Source of the DNA: Paucibacter sp. B2R-40
GTDB taxonomy: Bacteria > Pseudomonadota > Gammaproteobacteria > Burkholderiales > Burkholderiaceae_C
Direction: 5' to 3'
Assembly: GCF_025717555.1 (NCBI RefSeq)
Contig: NZ_JAJIRP010000014.1
Location: 58,783 to 122,782, forward strand
DNA: 64,000 bases
Shown: one piece after another, positions 11,029 through 20,180 of the stretch
Position numbering within the stretch: the first letter of the stretch is position 1
Layout of the letters: every line of letters begins with the position of its first letter
Notes under the pieces: model-generated
What the model was told of the DNA's origin: nothing
The model's database searches: none
Seen by the model: the letters and a program-made list of their open reading frames with translations, nothing else
Made by a program: the position numbers and the translations under genes

Positions 11029-12454
11029 GGGCGTCGTCCTCCGCGGCTATGCCCTTGTTCATCGGCTGAGCCAAGACTTCGTCAAGCGTCAAGTTCACTG
11101 CTCGCGCCAGGAAGGACGCAATCTCGGCATCGACCACATAGGGCGGCATCAGATAGACCGTGTTGCCGATCGGGCGAATCAAGAGCTGATGCGCACGCGC
11201 GGCCAGATGGAAACGCTCGGCGAAGCGCAGGCCGGCGTCTTGCACATCAAAGGCCAAGACCATGCCGAGCTGGCGCAGATGCGCGACGCGCGGGTGCACA
11301 GCCAGCGGCGCGAAAGACTCCGCCAACAAGCGCGCCTGCGCCGCATTGCGTTCAAGCTGGCCCGCATCGAAGCGATCCAGTACCGCGTTCGCCGCCGCAC
11401 AGGCCAGCGCATTGCCGGTATAGGAATGCGAGTGCAAAAAGCCGCGCGTCACGTCCTCGCTCCAAAAGGCCTGGAACACCGCCTCGGTCGTCAGCACCAG
11501 CGACAGCGGCAGCGTGCCGCCGGTGATGCCCTTGGACAGCAGGATGAAATCGGGCCAGAGCTGTTGGCCCCCACGCTCGCGGGTACACGCGCTGCCCCCC
11601 GAGGGGGCGTCGCCAGCTTGGGGCGGCCCGGCACTGGCTAGGTCCTCAATAAAGGTCTGCTCCCACGCGAAGAAGCTGCCGGTGCGCCCGCAACCCATCG
11701 CGATCTCGTCGACGATCAGATGCACCTCAAACTCCGTACAAAGCTTGCGCAAGGCCCGCAGGTAGCCGGCCGAATACATCACCATGCCCGCAGCGCCCTG
11801 CACCAACGGCTCGACGATGACGGCGGCGATCGTGGCGCTGCGCTCGGCCAGCAAGTCGCGCATCGCAGTCAGCGCGGCGGCTTCGTTGGCCAGACGGCTG
11901 TCGGGTGACATCACGATATGCGCGCGCATCAGCAGCGGGTCATAAGCATCGCGGAACACCGCCACATCGGTGACGGCCAGTGCGCCTATGGTTTCGCCGT
12001 GGTAGCCGTTCTTCAGGCACACGAACTCGCGCTTGTCACCCCGCCCCAGATTGCGCCAGCTGTGAAAGCTCTGCTTGAGCGCAATCTCGACCGCACTGGC
12101 GCCGTCGCTGCCGAAGAAGACATGTCCTAACGCTCCGCCTGTGCGCGCACTCAAGCGCTCGGCCAGGCGCACCGCCGGCGCATGGGTGCAGCCGGCCAGC
12201 ATCACATGCGGCAAGGTGTCGAGTTGCTGCTTGATGGCGTCATTGAGGCCAGCGTCGGCGTGGCCGAACAGATTGACCCACCAGCTGCTGTTGGCGTCGA
12301 AATAGCGCGCGCCGTCAAAGTCATACAGCCAAGGGCCGGCGCCGCGCGCAATGGCCAAGGGCGGCACCATCGCCGCGCGCGCCATCTGCGTGCAAGGGTG
12401 CCAGACGGCGGCCAGGCTGCGCTGCTGCCAGTCTTTTTGAGTAGAAATCGTCAT
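11018..12454 (-). CDS. bioA: adenosylmethionine-8-amino-7-oxononanoate aminotransferase with in-frame repeat insertion
   Basis: A class III PLP aminotransferase of 478 residues making 7,8-diaminopelargonate. Family features include WHPCTQM at the N-terminus, FFGSDGASAVEIALK, KNGYHGETIGA, VDEIAMGCGRTG and the PLP Lys in ILLSKGITGG. Between the segment FAWEQTFIEDLA and WPDFILLSKG there are about 25 extra residues rich in Gly, Pro and Ser, encoded by a short palindromic repeat that is also found intergenically. The insertion keeps the frame and lies in a surface-type segment just before the PLP-Lys loop. The gene starts 20 bp after the enoyl-CoA hydratase stop, so leucine and biotin genes look co-transcribed. 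Confidence 0.94.
   Translation of the reverse strand: MTISTQKDWQQRSLAAVWHPCTQMARAAMVPPLAIARGAGPWLYDFDGARYFDANSSWWVNLFGHADAGLNDAIKQQLDTLPHVMLAGCTHAPAVRLAERLSARTGGALGHVFFGSDGASAVEIALKQSFHSWRNLGRGDKREFVCLKNGYHGETIGALAVTDVAVFRDAYDPLLMRAHIVMSPDSRLANEAAALTAMRDLLAERSATIAAVIVEPLVQGAAGMVMYSAGYLRALRKLCTEFEVHLIVDEIAMGCGRTGSFFAWEQTFIEDLASAGPPQAGDAPSGGSACTRERGGQQLWPDFILLSKGITGGTLPLSLVLTTEAVFQAFWSEDVTRGFLHSHSYTGNALACAAANAVLDRFDAGQLERNAAQARLLAESFAPLAVHPRVAHLRQLGMVLAFDVQDAGLRFAERFHLAARAHQLLIRPIGNTVYLMPPYVVDAEIASFLARAVNLTLDEVLAQPMNKGIAAEDDAHVA
11566..11629 (-). repeat. short GC-rich palindromic repeat, copy 2, inside bioA
   Basis: Reverse-oriented copy of the repeat at 4745-4812: GGGCCGCCCCAAG, then CCCCCTCGGGGGGCAG, then GAGCGTGGGGGCC on the minus strand. 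It is translated in frame within bioA as a Gly/Pro/Ser-rich insert. The core palindrome is intact, so any mobility-related structure has been kept despite coding constraints. Confidence 0.8.
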
Positions 12455-12474
12455 CTGAAGTAGTGATCGGGACT

Positions 12475-13278
12475 TCAGGCCAGCCAGGCTGGCCGGCTCT
12501 TGTTCAAAAAACTCTGCACACCCTCGCGGCCCTCGGCGCTGGCGCGAATGTCTGCAATGCGGCGGGCAGTGTCGTCGCGCAGCGCGGGCGTGATGTGCTT
12601 ATCAGCGATGTCCTGCACCAGACGCTTGCAAGCGCGTACCGCTTGCGGTCCATTGGTGGCGATGGCCGAAGCGATCGCCACCACCTTCTCGTCCAAGCTC
12701 TCGGCCGTGGCCAGTTCATGCACCAGACCCAGTCGATGCGCTTCGGCGGCGCTGAAACGTTCAGCCGTCAGAAAGTAGCGCCTTGAGGCCTGCTCGCCCA
12801 AGGCTCGCACGACATATGGGCCGATGGTCGCTGGCAGCAAACCCAGCTTGGCTTCGGACAGGCAAAAGCCCGCCGACTCGACCGCCACCACCACATCGCA
12901 TACCGACACCAGGCCGACGCCGCCGGCATAGGCATCGCCTTGTACGCGGGCGATCACGGGCACCGGGCAGCTATAAATCGTCCACAGCATTTCGGCCAGC
13001 AGCGCCGCGTCGGCGTGGTTCTGCTCCCAACTGAAATGGGCCATCGCCTTCATCCAATTGAGGTCGGCGCCGGCGCAAAAGGCCTTGCCCTCGGCGGCCA
13101 GCACGATCGCGCGCAGGGTCGGGTCTTGCCCTAGCTCGGCGAAGGCGGCGGTCAGCTCGGCGATCACCACTTCATTGAAGGCATTGCGCACCTCGGGGCG
13201 GTTCAGGCTGACGCAGGCGATATGCGGCCCAAGTGCATCGCGTTGCACCCGTATCGTTTGATAGTTACTGCTGTTCAT
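12475..13278 (-). CDS. enoyl-CoA hydratase family protein, probable methylglutaconyl-CoA hydratase
   Basis: A 267-residue crotonase-family protein. The oxyanion-hole segments AEGKAFCAGADLNWM and GDAYAGGVGLVSVCDVV are clear, and the second catalytic region (FCLSEAKLGLLPATIGPYV) is typical of methylglutaconyl-CoA hydratases (AtuE/LiuC-like). Placement between mccB and mccA/HMG-CoA lyase genes supports the step methylglutaconyl-CoA to HMG-CoA in leucine breakdown. Its start overlaps the stop of the preceding hydrolase gene by 4 bp (ATGA) and bioA follows 20 bp later. Confidence 0.88.
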   Translation of the reverse strand: MNSSNYQTIRVQRDALGPHIACVSLNRPEVRNAFNEVVIAELTAAFAELGQDPTLRAIVLAAEGKAFCAGADLNWMKAMAHFSWEQNHADAALLAEMLWTIYSCPVPVIARVQGDAYAGGVGLVSVCDVVVAVESAGFCLSEAKLGLLPATIGPYVVRALGEQASRRYFLTAERFSAAEAHRLGLVHELATAESLDEKVVAIASAIATNGPQAVRACKRLVQDIADKHITPALRDDTARRIADIRASAEGREGVQSFLNKSRPAWLA

Positions 13279-14492
13279 TGGGGTCTCCAGACCACTTTGT
13301 CATCGACGGCATAAAAACTGCACGGTTTGCCCTTGCGTCTTTGGCAAAAACCTAGGGCGCGGGACAAGACATCTTCACCGCTGGCATAGCCAAACTCACC
13401 ATCGCTATTGAGCGCAAAGGCCCGCGGCGGCTTGGCCAGCAAAAACTTCTTGTAACTCTCCTGAGCGGCAAATGAACTCAGCGGCAGCGCCTCCACATCG
13501 GTCAGCGGCGCGAAGTCAGTACTGGGCGGCGCCTTCATGATGCCGGGCTGAGTAAAGCCTTGCTGAGTCAGAAACTCATCGACCAAGGGCTGCCAGACAT
13601 CGTTGGCCGCTGCGAACAGGCGGTGCCCGTCATCGCCGATGGCAGGCAAGAGCCGGTAGTCCACCAAACCGCCGCCGCTGCGGTAGGCCTCGGCCCAAGC
13701 GCGGCTGTGGTGTGGCGCGAAGTACATATCGTTCTCGGTGTAGATCCACAACGTCGGCGTTGGTGCGTCGGCAGTGGCATTGGCATTGGCATTGGCATTG
13801 AGTTCGCCATAGTGTTTGAACAGTCGTTTTAACTTCATCGACTGGCAAGGCTCACCGCGGTGTTCGGTCGGGCTGCCGCCGTGGCCACCGGCGAAATTGA
13901 TCGCCGCCATCAAACCGGCGGGCCGCGAAGCCGCCGCTGCCACAGTCGCAATGCCACCGACCGACTGACCGACCAAAACCAGTCGGCTGCCATCAATATC
14001 GGGCTGTGCGGCCATGGCCTGAGCCACCGCGATGATTTGTTGCGCGGCCGCGATCAGCGCCGGCCCATAAAGGGCCTTGTCACAACTTTGGCTGCTCTCC
14101 GGATCTCCTAGGGCAGCTAACTCGCCATAGCCCAGGCGCAACGGCGCCGCCACGGCAAAGCCCTTGCGGACAAAAAAGCGCGCCGCCGATTCAAAGCGCT
14201 GGCGCCCATATTCGCTGCGTTTATCACTGCTGCGGCCATGACTGATGATGAGCAGGGGAAACGGCCCCGGCCCATTCGGCTTGAAGGTGGTCACGAGCAA
14301 ATTCCCTGCCACGTCGCGCCCATAAGCATCTTGCACGGTGACAGGCACACGCAGCACCGCCTCGCGAATGTCTTTGTGCAGCGTGGCCGGGTCGACCGCC
14401 GACTCAGCCCTTGCCGTACCGCCAAATAGCCCGAAGGCAGCGAGCAAGGCCCATGCACTGGCGCGCGCCGCGCGAAGAAGGTTCGCCGCCAT
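13275..14492 (-). CDS. secreted alpha/beta hydrolase (dienelactone hydrolase/PAF-acetylhydrolase-like)
   Basis: A roughly 405-residue exported hydrolase. An N-terminal signal peptide (hydrophobic WALLAAFGLFGG, cleavage near ARAE) is followed by LLIISHGRSSD (oxyanion loop) and LVLVGQSVGGIA (nucleophile Ser elbow). The late segment containing DDGHRLF could supply the His. A four-fold hexanucleotide repeat near 13780-13803 encodes Asn-Ala repeats. I took the ATG at 14492; a TTG two codons upstream is also possible. It overlaps the hydratase gene by 4 bp. Its substrate and link to leucine catabolism are unknown. Confidence 0.78.
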   Translation of the reverse strand: MAANLLRAARASAWALLAAFGLFGGTARAESAVDPATLHKDIREAVLRVPVTVQDAYGRDVAGNLLVTTFKPNGPGPFPLLIISHGRSSDKRSEYGRQRFESAARFFVRKGFAVAAPLRLGYGELAALGDPESSQSCDKALYGPALIAAAQQIIAVAQAMAAQPDIDGSRLVLVGQSVGGIATVAAAASRPAGLMAAINFAGGHGGSPTEHRGEPCQSMKLKRLFKHYGELNANANANATADAPTPTLWIYTENDMYFAPHHSRAWAEAYRSGGGLVDYRLLPAIGDDGHRLFAAANDVWQPLVDEFLTQQGFTQPGIMKAPPSTDFAPLTDVEALPLSSFAAQESYKKFLLAKPPRAFALNSDGEFGYASGEDVLSRALGFCQRRKGKPCSFYAVDDKVVWRPQ

Positions 14493-14494
14493 GA

Positions 14495-15056
14495 TCAACT
14501 GCGCGACGCCAATTGAGGCGCCAAGGTTTTGACCATCAGGACGCTGGCGTAGTTCTTACCCTCCCATTGGATCTCGCACATCGGCACATAGCCGCTGCCG
14601 GCATAGCGACGCTGCAGATGCTCGGCCGGCCGGGCGGTATCAAGCGCGACATGGGCCATGCCCTGCGCGCCGGCCCAGGCCTCGGCGGCCTGCATCAGGC
14701 GCGCGCCCAAACCCTGACCCTGGCACTGCGGGTCCACCGCGAATTGCGACAAGATGGCGGTGTCGGCGCGGGTGTACCAGGGGGTATCGAGGTACCAGGC
14801 ATCGACGCCGGGGCGATAAGGTCCGCGCACCATCACCGTGCCGACCATGGTCTCGCCATGCAGCGCGACCAGGCAATGCCCGGCCATGACTCGCTTGGCA
14901 GTGACTTCAACGCTTTGGTCAACGCCGGTGAAGTTCCAGCCCTGTGCGCCCAACGAGGCATAGGCCTTGTGCAGCAAGGCGGTCAACTCGCTCAGGCAGT
15001 CGCTAGGCGCCAAGGCACGAATCGAAATGGGCTGGCCGGCTATAGGCGTCTTCATG
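14495..15056 (-). CDS. GNAT family N-acetyltransferase
   Basis: An approximately 186-residue GNAT acetyltransferase. The acetyl-CoA pyrophosphate-binding motif A is visible as LSQFAVDPQCQGQGLGARLM (Q-x-x-G-x-G), followed by the VALDTARPAEHLQRRY segment typical of the C-terminal half. The substrate is unknown. It follows vapC by about 10 bp and precedes the hydrolase by 2 bp, so it belongs to the same transcript. A GTG three codons upstream (15064) is an alternative start. Confidence 0.85.
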
Positions 15057-15065
15057 AGGAGCACT

Positions 15066-15467
15066 TCAATGTTTCCAGACCTTCAAGCCGCGCAAAGATT
15101 CCATCGCGTCATAGTCGCGGTCTGAATGCAGCAAAGCATAGTCGTTCTCGATGCAAAAGCTGGCTTGCAAAACGTCGACAGGGCTGTTGACGGTGAAGCC
15201 GCCGGCGCGCAGAGCACGGTAATGCTCGGCGGCGTGCAAGGCACTTTGCTCGCCGCCAATCTCCACCACATCGAGTGCCGCCAGGGCTCGCCTGGCGGCC
15301 AGATAGTCGCGCTCATCACGGAAGCCGCGCAAGACCTCAAACAGCACCAGATCGGCCAGCGCCAAGGGCGCACTGGCGTCCTCCAGCAAGTCGCTCAAAC
15401 GGCGTACGCCGACAGTGTCGCGGCCGTTGAAAAAGTCAATCCAAACCGAGGAGTCCACCAGAATCAT
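15066..15467 (-). CDS. vapC: VapC-type PIN-domain ribonuclease toxin
   Basis: A 133-residue PIN-domain protein. Acidic active-site residues are visible at the start (ILVDSSVWIDFF, Asp5), in the middle (DLVLFEVLRG, Glu) and near the C-terminus (YALLHSDRDYDAM, Asp). This fits VapC endoribonucleases that cleave tRNA or rRNA. It overlaps the preceding antitoxin by 4 bp (ATGA), the standard vapBC arrangement. It sits inside the leucine/biotin gene run between mccB and a GNAT gene. Confidence 0.92.
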   Translation of the reverse strand: MILVDSSVWIDFFNGRDTVGVRRLSDLLEDASAPLALADLVLFEVLRGFRDERDYLAARRALAALDVVEIGGEQSALHAAEHYRALRAGGFTVNSPVDVLQASFCIENDYALLHSDRDYDAMESLRGLKVWKH

Positions 15468-15724
15468 CGCGGGCCAGACTCCGTCGCTCGCGCATCATCT
15501 GGCCGCGCGTGATAGGGGCCAGCAGGCTCGTTCAAGATAAGTTCGGCGGCCCGGGGCGCATCGTCCCAGCGCAGCTTGCCACGCAGGGCCAAGATCTCGC
15601 GGTAGGCCGCCTGACGCGCCAACAAGCGCAAGCCCGCCTCGACCGCGTCTTTCTTGGTCTTGAAGGCGCCCGACTTCATCGCTTGATCCATCAACTCATC
15701 ATTGATTTCAATATTTGTACGCAT
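15464..15724 (-). CDS. vapB: VapB-type antitoxin
   Basis: An 86-residue antitoxin starting MRTNIEINDELMDQAMK, the ribbon-helix-helix start of the VapB family (MRTNIxIDDxL), with the helix TKKDAVEAGLRLLAR. The C-terminal half, rich in Pro, Asp and Arg, should bind and neutralise VapC. The ATG at 15724 is preferred over upstream in-frame codons because the family always starts at MRTN. It would autoregulate its own promoter; an inverted repeat lies just upstream. Confidence 0.9.
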   Translation of the reverse strand: MRTNIEINDELMDQAMKSGAFKTKKDAVEAGLRLLARQAAYREILALRGKLRWDDAPRAAELILNEPAGPYHARPDDARATESGPR

Positions 15725-15771
15725 GATGTGTACCAAATTGTAAGTTTGCGCTCATTTTACACATTACATCC
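15725..15771 (-). promoter_or_regulatory. candidate vapBC promoter/operator
   Basis: Just upstream of vapB, GATGTGTA and its near-complement TACACATTACATC form an imperfect inverted repeat spaced by AT-rich sequence. VapB-type antitoxins bind such palindromes to repress their own operon. The region overlaps the last codons of mccB, so vapBC may have its own promoter inside the larger transcript. Confidence 0.4.
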
Positions 15772-17386
15772 TGAATACACCAAACTTGGTCTCAGCAATC
15801 GGCGCGTTGAGGGCGGCACTCAGCCCGAGAGCCAACACACGACGCGTATCCGACGGGTCGATCACACCGTCATCCCACAGACGGGCGCTGGCGTAATAGG
15901 GGTGACCCTGGTCTTCGTACTGCTGACGAATCGGCGCCTTGAAGGCCTCTTCTTCGTCGGCCGTCCAGCTGCCGCCCTTGCCTTCGATGCCGTCACGCTT
16001 GACCGTCGCCAACACCGAAGCGGCCTGCTCGCCGCCCATCACCGAGATGCGCGCGTTCGGCCACATCCACAAGAAGCGCGGCGAGAAGGCGCGACCGCAC
16101 ATACCGTAGTTACCGGCACCAAAGCTGCCGCCAATGATGATGGTGAACTTGGGCACCTGAGCGCAGGCGACCGCCGTCACCATCTTGGCACCGGCGCGGG
16201 CAATGCCTTCGTTTTCGTACTTACGCCCGACCATGAAGCCGGTGATGTTCTGCAAGAACACCAAGGGGATCTTGCGCTGGCAGCACAGCTCGATGAAATG
16301 CGCGCCCTTGTTGGCACTCTCGGTGAACAAGATGCCGTTGTTGGCGACGATGCCGACCGGCATGCCCTCGATATGCGCGAAGCCGCAAACCAGGGTGGCG
16401 CCGTAGCGGGCCTTGAATTCTTCGAACTCGCTTCCGTCCACGACGCGGGCAATCACCTCACGCACATCAAATGGCTTGCGGGTGTCGGTCGGGATCACCC
16501 CGTGCAGTTCCTCGGCATCAAACAAGGGCGGGCGCGGCGCCTGCATCAACAATTGTGAGTCTTTGCGCCAGTTCAGGCCGGCCACGGCCTGGCGCGCGAT
16601 GGCCAGCGCATGGGTGTCGTTATTGGCCAGATGGTCGGCCACACCGGACAGGCGCGTGTGAACATCACCGCCGCCCAAGTCTTCCGCGGTGACGACCTCA
16701 CCGGTGGCGGCCTTCACCAGCGGCGGGCCGCCCAGGAAGATCGTGCCCTGGTTCTTGACGATGATGGTCTCGTCGCTCATCGCGGGCACATAGGCGCCGC
16801 CTGCCGTGCAAGAACCCATCACCACGGCGATCTGCGGAATGCCGGCGGCCGACAAATTGGCTTGGTTGAAGAAGATGCGGCCGAAGTGATCACGGTCCGG
16901 GAACACATCGTCCTGATTGGGCAAATTAGCGCCGCCTGAGTCAACCAGATAGACGCAGGGCAGGCGGTTTTGCGCCGCGATCTCTTGTGCGCGCAGATGC
17001 TTTTTGACCGTGATCGGGTAATAAGTGCCGCCCTTCACCGTCGCATCGTTGCAGACGATCATGCAGTCGACGCCGGCCACGCGGCCGATGCCAGCGATGA
17101 TGCTGCCGCCGGGGGCTGCGCCAACACCAGCCTTGTCCAGATACATATTCAAACCGGCCAGCGGCGCCAATTCCAGAAACGGCGTGCCGGGGTCCAAGAG
17201 CATTTCAACCCGATCCCGCGGCAGCAATTTGCCGCGCGCCAAATGCTTGGCACGCGCAGCCTCGCCACCCCCCTGCGCAATTTTCTCCAGGTGCGTATTC
17301 AGATCATCCAGCAGGCAGCGCATGACCTCGGCATTGGACTTGAAATCGGCGGAACGGGCATTGAGCTTGCTGCTGAGTGCGGGCAT
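15764..17386 (-). CDS. methylcrotonyl-CoA carboxylase carboxyltransferase (beta) subunit
   Basis: This gene encodes the 540-residue carboxyltransferase subunit that moves CO2 from biotin to 3-methylcrotonyl-CoA. The sequence has the carboxyltransferase crotonase-fold hallmarks: [17 protein letters not shown], the acyl-CoA site [28 protein letters not shown], and the C-terminal [20 protein letters not shown]. Such segments are typical of MCC beta rather than propionyl-CoA carboxylase. The ATG at 17386 follows GGAG. It heads a long minus-strand gene run and is divergent from a TetR regulator. Isovaleryl-CoA dehydrogenase, often adjacent, is not in the window. Confidence 0.93.
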   Translation of the reverse strand: MPALSSKLNARSADFKSNAEVMRCLLDDLNTHLEKIAQGGGEAARAKHLARGKLLPRDRVEMLLDPGTPFLELAPLAGLNMYLDKAGVGAAPGGSIIAGIGRVAGVDCMIVCNDATVKGGTYYPITVKKHLRAQEIAAQNRLPCVYLVDSGGANLPNQDDVFPDRDHFGRIFFNQANLSAAGIPQIAVVMGSCTAGGAYVPAMSDETIIVKNQGTIFLGGPPLVKAATGEVVTAEDLGGGDVHTRLSGVADHLANNDTHALAIARQAVAGLNWRKDSQLLMQAPRPPLFDAEELHGVIPTDTRKPFDVREVIARVVDGSEFEEFKARYGATLVCGFAHIEGMPVGIVANNGILFTESANKGAHFIELCCQRKIPLVFLQNITGFMVGRKYENEGIARAGAKMVTAVACAQVPKFTIIIGGSFGAGNYGMCGRAFSPRFLWMWPNARISVMGGEQAASVLATVKRDGIEGKGGSWTADEEEAFKAPIRQQYEDQGHPYYASARLWDDGVIDPSDTRRVLALGLSAALNAPIAETKFGVFRM

Positions 17387-17520
17387 GGTGTCTCCAAAAG
17401 CGCCGAACTCAAACTTAAATGAGTTCAGCTCACAAAATTCTTGAACAGGCCGCACATCAATCTAGACCGATGCGCGAAGGCCGAAGAATAAGCCAGCACT
17501 GCGGCAGACGCAAGTAAGAC

Positions 17521-17535
17521 TTGAGCTTTACTCAA
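17521..17535 (+). promoter_or_regulatory. candidate TetR operator (perfect 5-bp inverted repeat)
   Basis: TTGAG-N5-CTCAA lies immediately upstream of the TetR gene in the gap shared with mccB. Its size and position fit an autoregulatory TetR operator, possibly also controlling mccB. It is short, so the call rests mainly on position. Confidence 0.4.
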
Positions 17536-17538
17536 TTT

Positions 17539-18267
17539 ATGCGCAAAATGGCTGCCGTGACGACTCCATCAGCCTCCACACTCGCCCCGCAACGCCGCGC
17601 GCCAGCCGGCGCCAAGGCCGAGCAGCGCGTGCGCGACATTTTGCGCGTTGGCCGCGAAGTACTGGCCGAGCGCGGCTTTGAGCGCGCCACCACCACCGAG
17701 ATCGCGCAGCGCCTGGGCATCTCTGAGGCCACCGTGTTCACCTACTTCCGCGGCAAGCGTGAGTTGTGCATGCGGGTGATTGGCGACTGGTATGACGAGA
17801 TCATCGCGGCCATCGAGTCCGGCCTGCCGCGCTCGGCACCGGTGCGTGTGCAACTGGAGTTCATGGTGCACACGCATTTGCGACTGTTCCTGATACAAGG
17901 CACCGGCCTGTGCGCGCTGGTGCTGTCGGAGGGCCGCACCAAGGGCGACGCCGGGCAGGAACTGGGCGAAGCCTTCGTCGCGTTGCAGCGTCGCTACACC
18001 GCACCCTTGATGGACCTGCTGGCGCGAGGCCAAGCCAGCGGCGAGGTACGTGCTGATATCTCTTTGCGCTTGCTGCGCTCGCTGGTGTTTGGGCCGATGG
18101 AGCATATGTTGTGGGAGGTCATCAATGCCGGGCGCCAAATCGACATCGACGCCAGTGCCCGTGATCTGGTCGCCCTGCTCTGGCCGGCCCTGCAAGCGCC
18201 CGATCAGGAGTTGCTCAGCCTGCGCCGCTTGCGCGAGGATTTGAGCCTTGCCTTGGATCGAAGCTGA
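17539..18267 (+). CDS. TetR family transcriptional regulator
   Basis: A 242-residue TetR regulator. The N-terminal helix-turn-helix is clear (ATTTEIAQRLGISEATVFTY, then FRGKREL); the C-terminal ligand domain is not assignable. It is divergent from mccB with about 150 bp between, so it most likely controls the leucine/biotin cluster, perhaps responding to an acyl-CoA; that is inference. The start could be the ATG at 17539 or 17548; the ATG at 17539 leaves only three bases between the palindrome and the start codon. Confidence 0.88.
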   Translation: MRKMAAVTTPSASTLAPQRRAPAGAKAEQRVRDILRVGREVLAERGFERATTTEIAQRLGISEATVFTYFRGKRELCMRVIGDWYDEIIAAIESGLPRSAPVRVQLEFMVHTHLRLFLIQGTGLCALVLSEGRTKGDAGQELGEAFVALQRRYTAPLMDLLARGQASGEVRADISLRLLRSLVFGPMEHMLWEVINAGRQIDIDASARDLVALLWPALQAPDQELLSLRRLREDLSLALDRS

Positions 18268-18464
18268 GCCAAGCTTGGATCCACAAAAGCGCCTGCGATT
18301 ATGGCCGCCAGGGGCTGCTTGCAAAGCTTCAAGCACAGGCCCGACAAGCTAGGGGGCGGGTGTTTTATTTGAAGAAAAACCGCCTAGTGTGAAAGAGCCT
18401 AAGGTCACGATGCCCTCAAAAGTACGTAGACCCAAAGGCTCAATCCACCACTGGGAGTCTTCAA

Positions 18465-20156
18465 ATGCCCTTACTTGACATCAACACCCTTTCAAAAAGT
18501 CTGACCCAGGCGAAAGCGCGCTGGACCCCCAGGCAAACTCCTCACTCGCTGCTCAGTGACGAGCAAAAGATGGCCCTGCTGGGTGTCATATTCAGCAAGG
18601 TGGAATTGGACGCGGCGGCCGCGCCCGTCCCAAGCAGCAAGGCCGCACCAGCCTTCGCGCCGGCGGTGGACTGGCGCAACCGCAACGGCAATCACGTCAC
18701 CTCGGTGAAGGACCAAAAAAACTGCGGCTCCTGCGTGTCCTTTTGCTGCACCGCCTTGGTTGAATCGATGGCCTCGATCGAGAAAGGCCAGTTGCTCAAT
18801 TTGTCAGAAGCAGATTCACATTTTTGCTCATCCCACGGCGCCAGCTGCGGCGGCTGGAATGCCAATGACTGCCTGGAACAAATCAAGGTTCGCGGTGTTG
18901 TGCCGGACAACCTTTTCCCCTATATGGCCGCGTTTGAAAACCCGCCACAAAGCTCGCCCACGCCGCCCCGCTATTGGATCCCGCACGCCGGCAACATCCC
19001 CAACCGCGCGGCGTCCGCCATCAAGATCAGCTCGCACGGCCTGCTCAACAGCATCGTGGACCGCAAGAACTACCTCAGCAATGTCGGGCCCTGTTCCGCT
19101 TCTTTTGACGTCTACGACGACTTCTTCTCCTATGGCAGCGGCGTCTATCACCATGTTTCCGGGAACTATGTCGGGGGCCACTGTGTGCAGGTGATCGGCT
19201 ACTCCGAGGCCGAACAATGCTGGATCTGCAAGAACTCCTGGGACACCACCTTCGGCAATGCCGGCTTCTTCAAGATTGGCTATGGCGAATGCAAATTCGA
19301 CACCTATCCCTTTGCCACAGCACAAGGCGTTGTGCTGCCTCAGCCCGCGGCCGGCTGGCATGGCTACGAAAGCCTGGGCGGCATCATAACGTCCAAGCCA
19401 AGCGCCACCTCCTGGGCCGCCAACCGCATCGATGTGGTCGCGCGCGGCACCGACTCGGCCACCTACCACCGCTGGTGGGACGGCAGCAATTGGCAAGGCT
19501 GGGAGAGCTTGGGCGGCAGCATTCAGAGTGCGCCGGCCATTTGTTCATGGAGCCCAGGGCGGCTGGACATCTTTGCCGTCGGCACCGATCACCGGATGTA
19601 TCACAAATGGTTCCAAGGTGGTTGGAGCGCCTGGGAAAGCTTAGGGGGCCAGTTCTCCTCCGACCCTTGTGCAGTGTCCTGGGGGCCCAACCGCATTGAT
19701 TTGTTCGCCCGCGGCATGGACTCGGCGATGTATCACATGTGGTGGGACGGCGCCCATTGGGGCGGTTGGGAAAGCCTCGGCGGCGTGCTCGCCTCCGGAC
19801 CTGCCGTGTCCTCCTGGAGCGCCAACCGGCTCGACTGCTTTGTCAAAGGCACGGACAGCAAGCTCTTCCACAAATGGTGGGACGGCAACAGCTGGAGCGG
19901 CTGGGAAAACCTCGGCGGCTATGTCGGCGGCGAGCCAGGTGCCGAGTCCTGGGGGCCGAACCGCATCGACGTGTTCTACCCCGGCGCCAGCTTCCATATG
20001 ATGCACAAATGGTGGGACGGGCGCAGTTGGAGCGGTGAGGAAGACCTGGGCGGCGTACTCAGCTCCGGCGTTGGCGTCAGCTCTTGGGCGCCGGGACGCT
20101 TGGATTGCTTTGTCGAAGGCACGGACTCGGCGATGTATCACAAATGGTATGCATAG
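18465..20156 (+). CDS. papain-family (C1A) cysteine protease with C-terminal lectin-type propeller
   Basis: A 563-residue protein. Residues about 1-65 look like a short propeptide; no signal peptide is visible. Residues about 66-290 are a C1 peptidase: oxyanion Gln84 and catalytic Cys90 in DQKNCGSCVSF (papain has Trp after the Cys; here Val), His239 in GGHCVQVIGY and Asn257 in CKNSWD. Residues about 297-563 form six ~46-residue repeats with GWESLGG and MYHKWWDG-like motifs, matching the DUF346/PLL-type sugar-binding beta-propeller. A good SD (GGGAG) precedes the ATG. A chagasin-like inhibitor gene follows 24 bp later. Confidence 0.88.
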   Translation: MPLLDINTLSKSLTQAKARWTPRQTPHSLLSDEQKMALLGVIFSKVELDAAAAPVPSSKAAPAFAPAVDWRNRNGNHVTSVKDQKNCGSCVSFCCTALVESMASIEKGQLLNLSEADSHFCSSHGASCGGWNANDCLEQIKVRGVVPDNLFPYMAAFENPPQSSPTPPRYWIPHAGNIPNRAASAIKISSHGLLNSIVDRKNYLSNVGPCSASFDVYDDFFSYGSGVYHHVSGNYVGGHCVQVIGYSEAEQCWICKNSWDTTFGNAGFFKIGYGECKFDTYPFATAQGVVLPQPAAGWHGYESLGGIITSKPSATSWAANRIDVVARGTDSATYHRWWDGSNWQGWESLGGSIQSAPAICSWSPGRLDIFAVGTDHRMYHKWFQGGWSAWESLGGQFSSDPCAVSWGPNRIDLFARGMDSAMYHMWWDGAHWGGWESLGGVLASGPAVSSWSANRLDCFVKGTDSKLFHKWWDGNSWSGWENLGGYVGGEPGAESWGPNRIDVFYPGASFHMMHKWWDGRSWSGEEDLGGVLSSGVGVSSWAPGRLDCFVEGTDSAMYHKWYA

Positions 20157-20180
20157 GCCTGTGGGCCAGGACGACATTCA

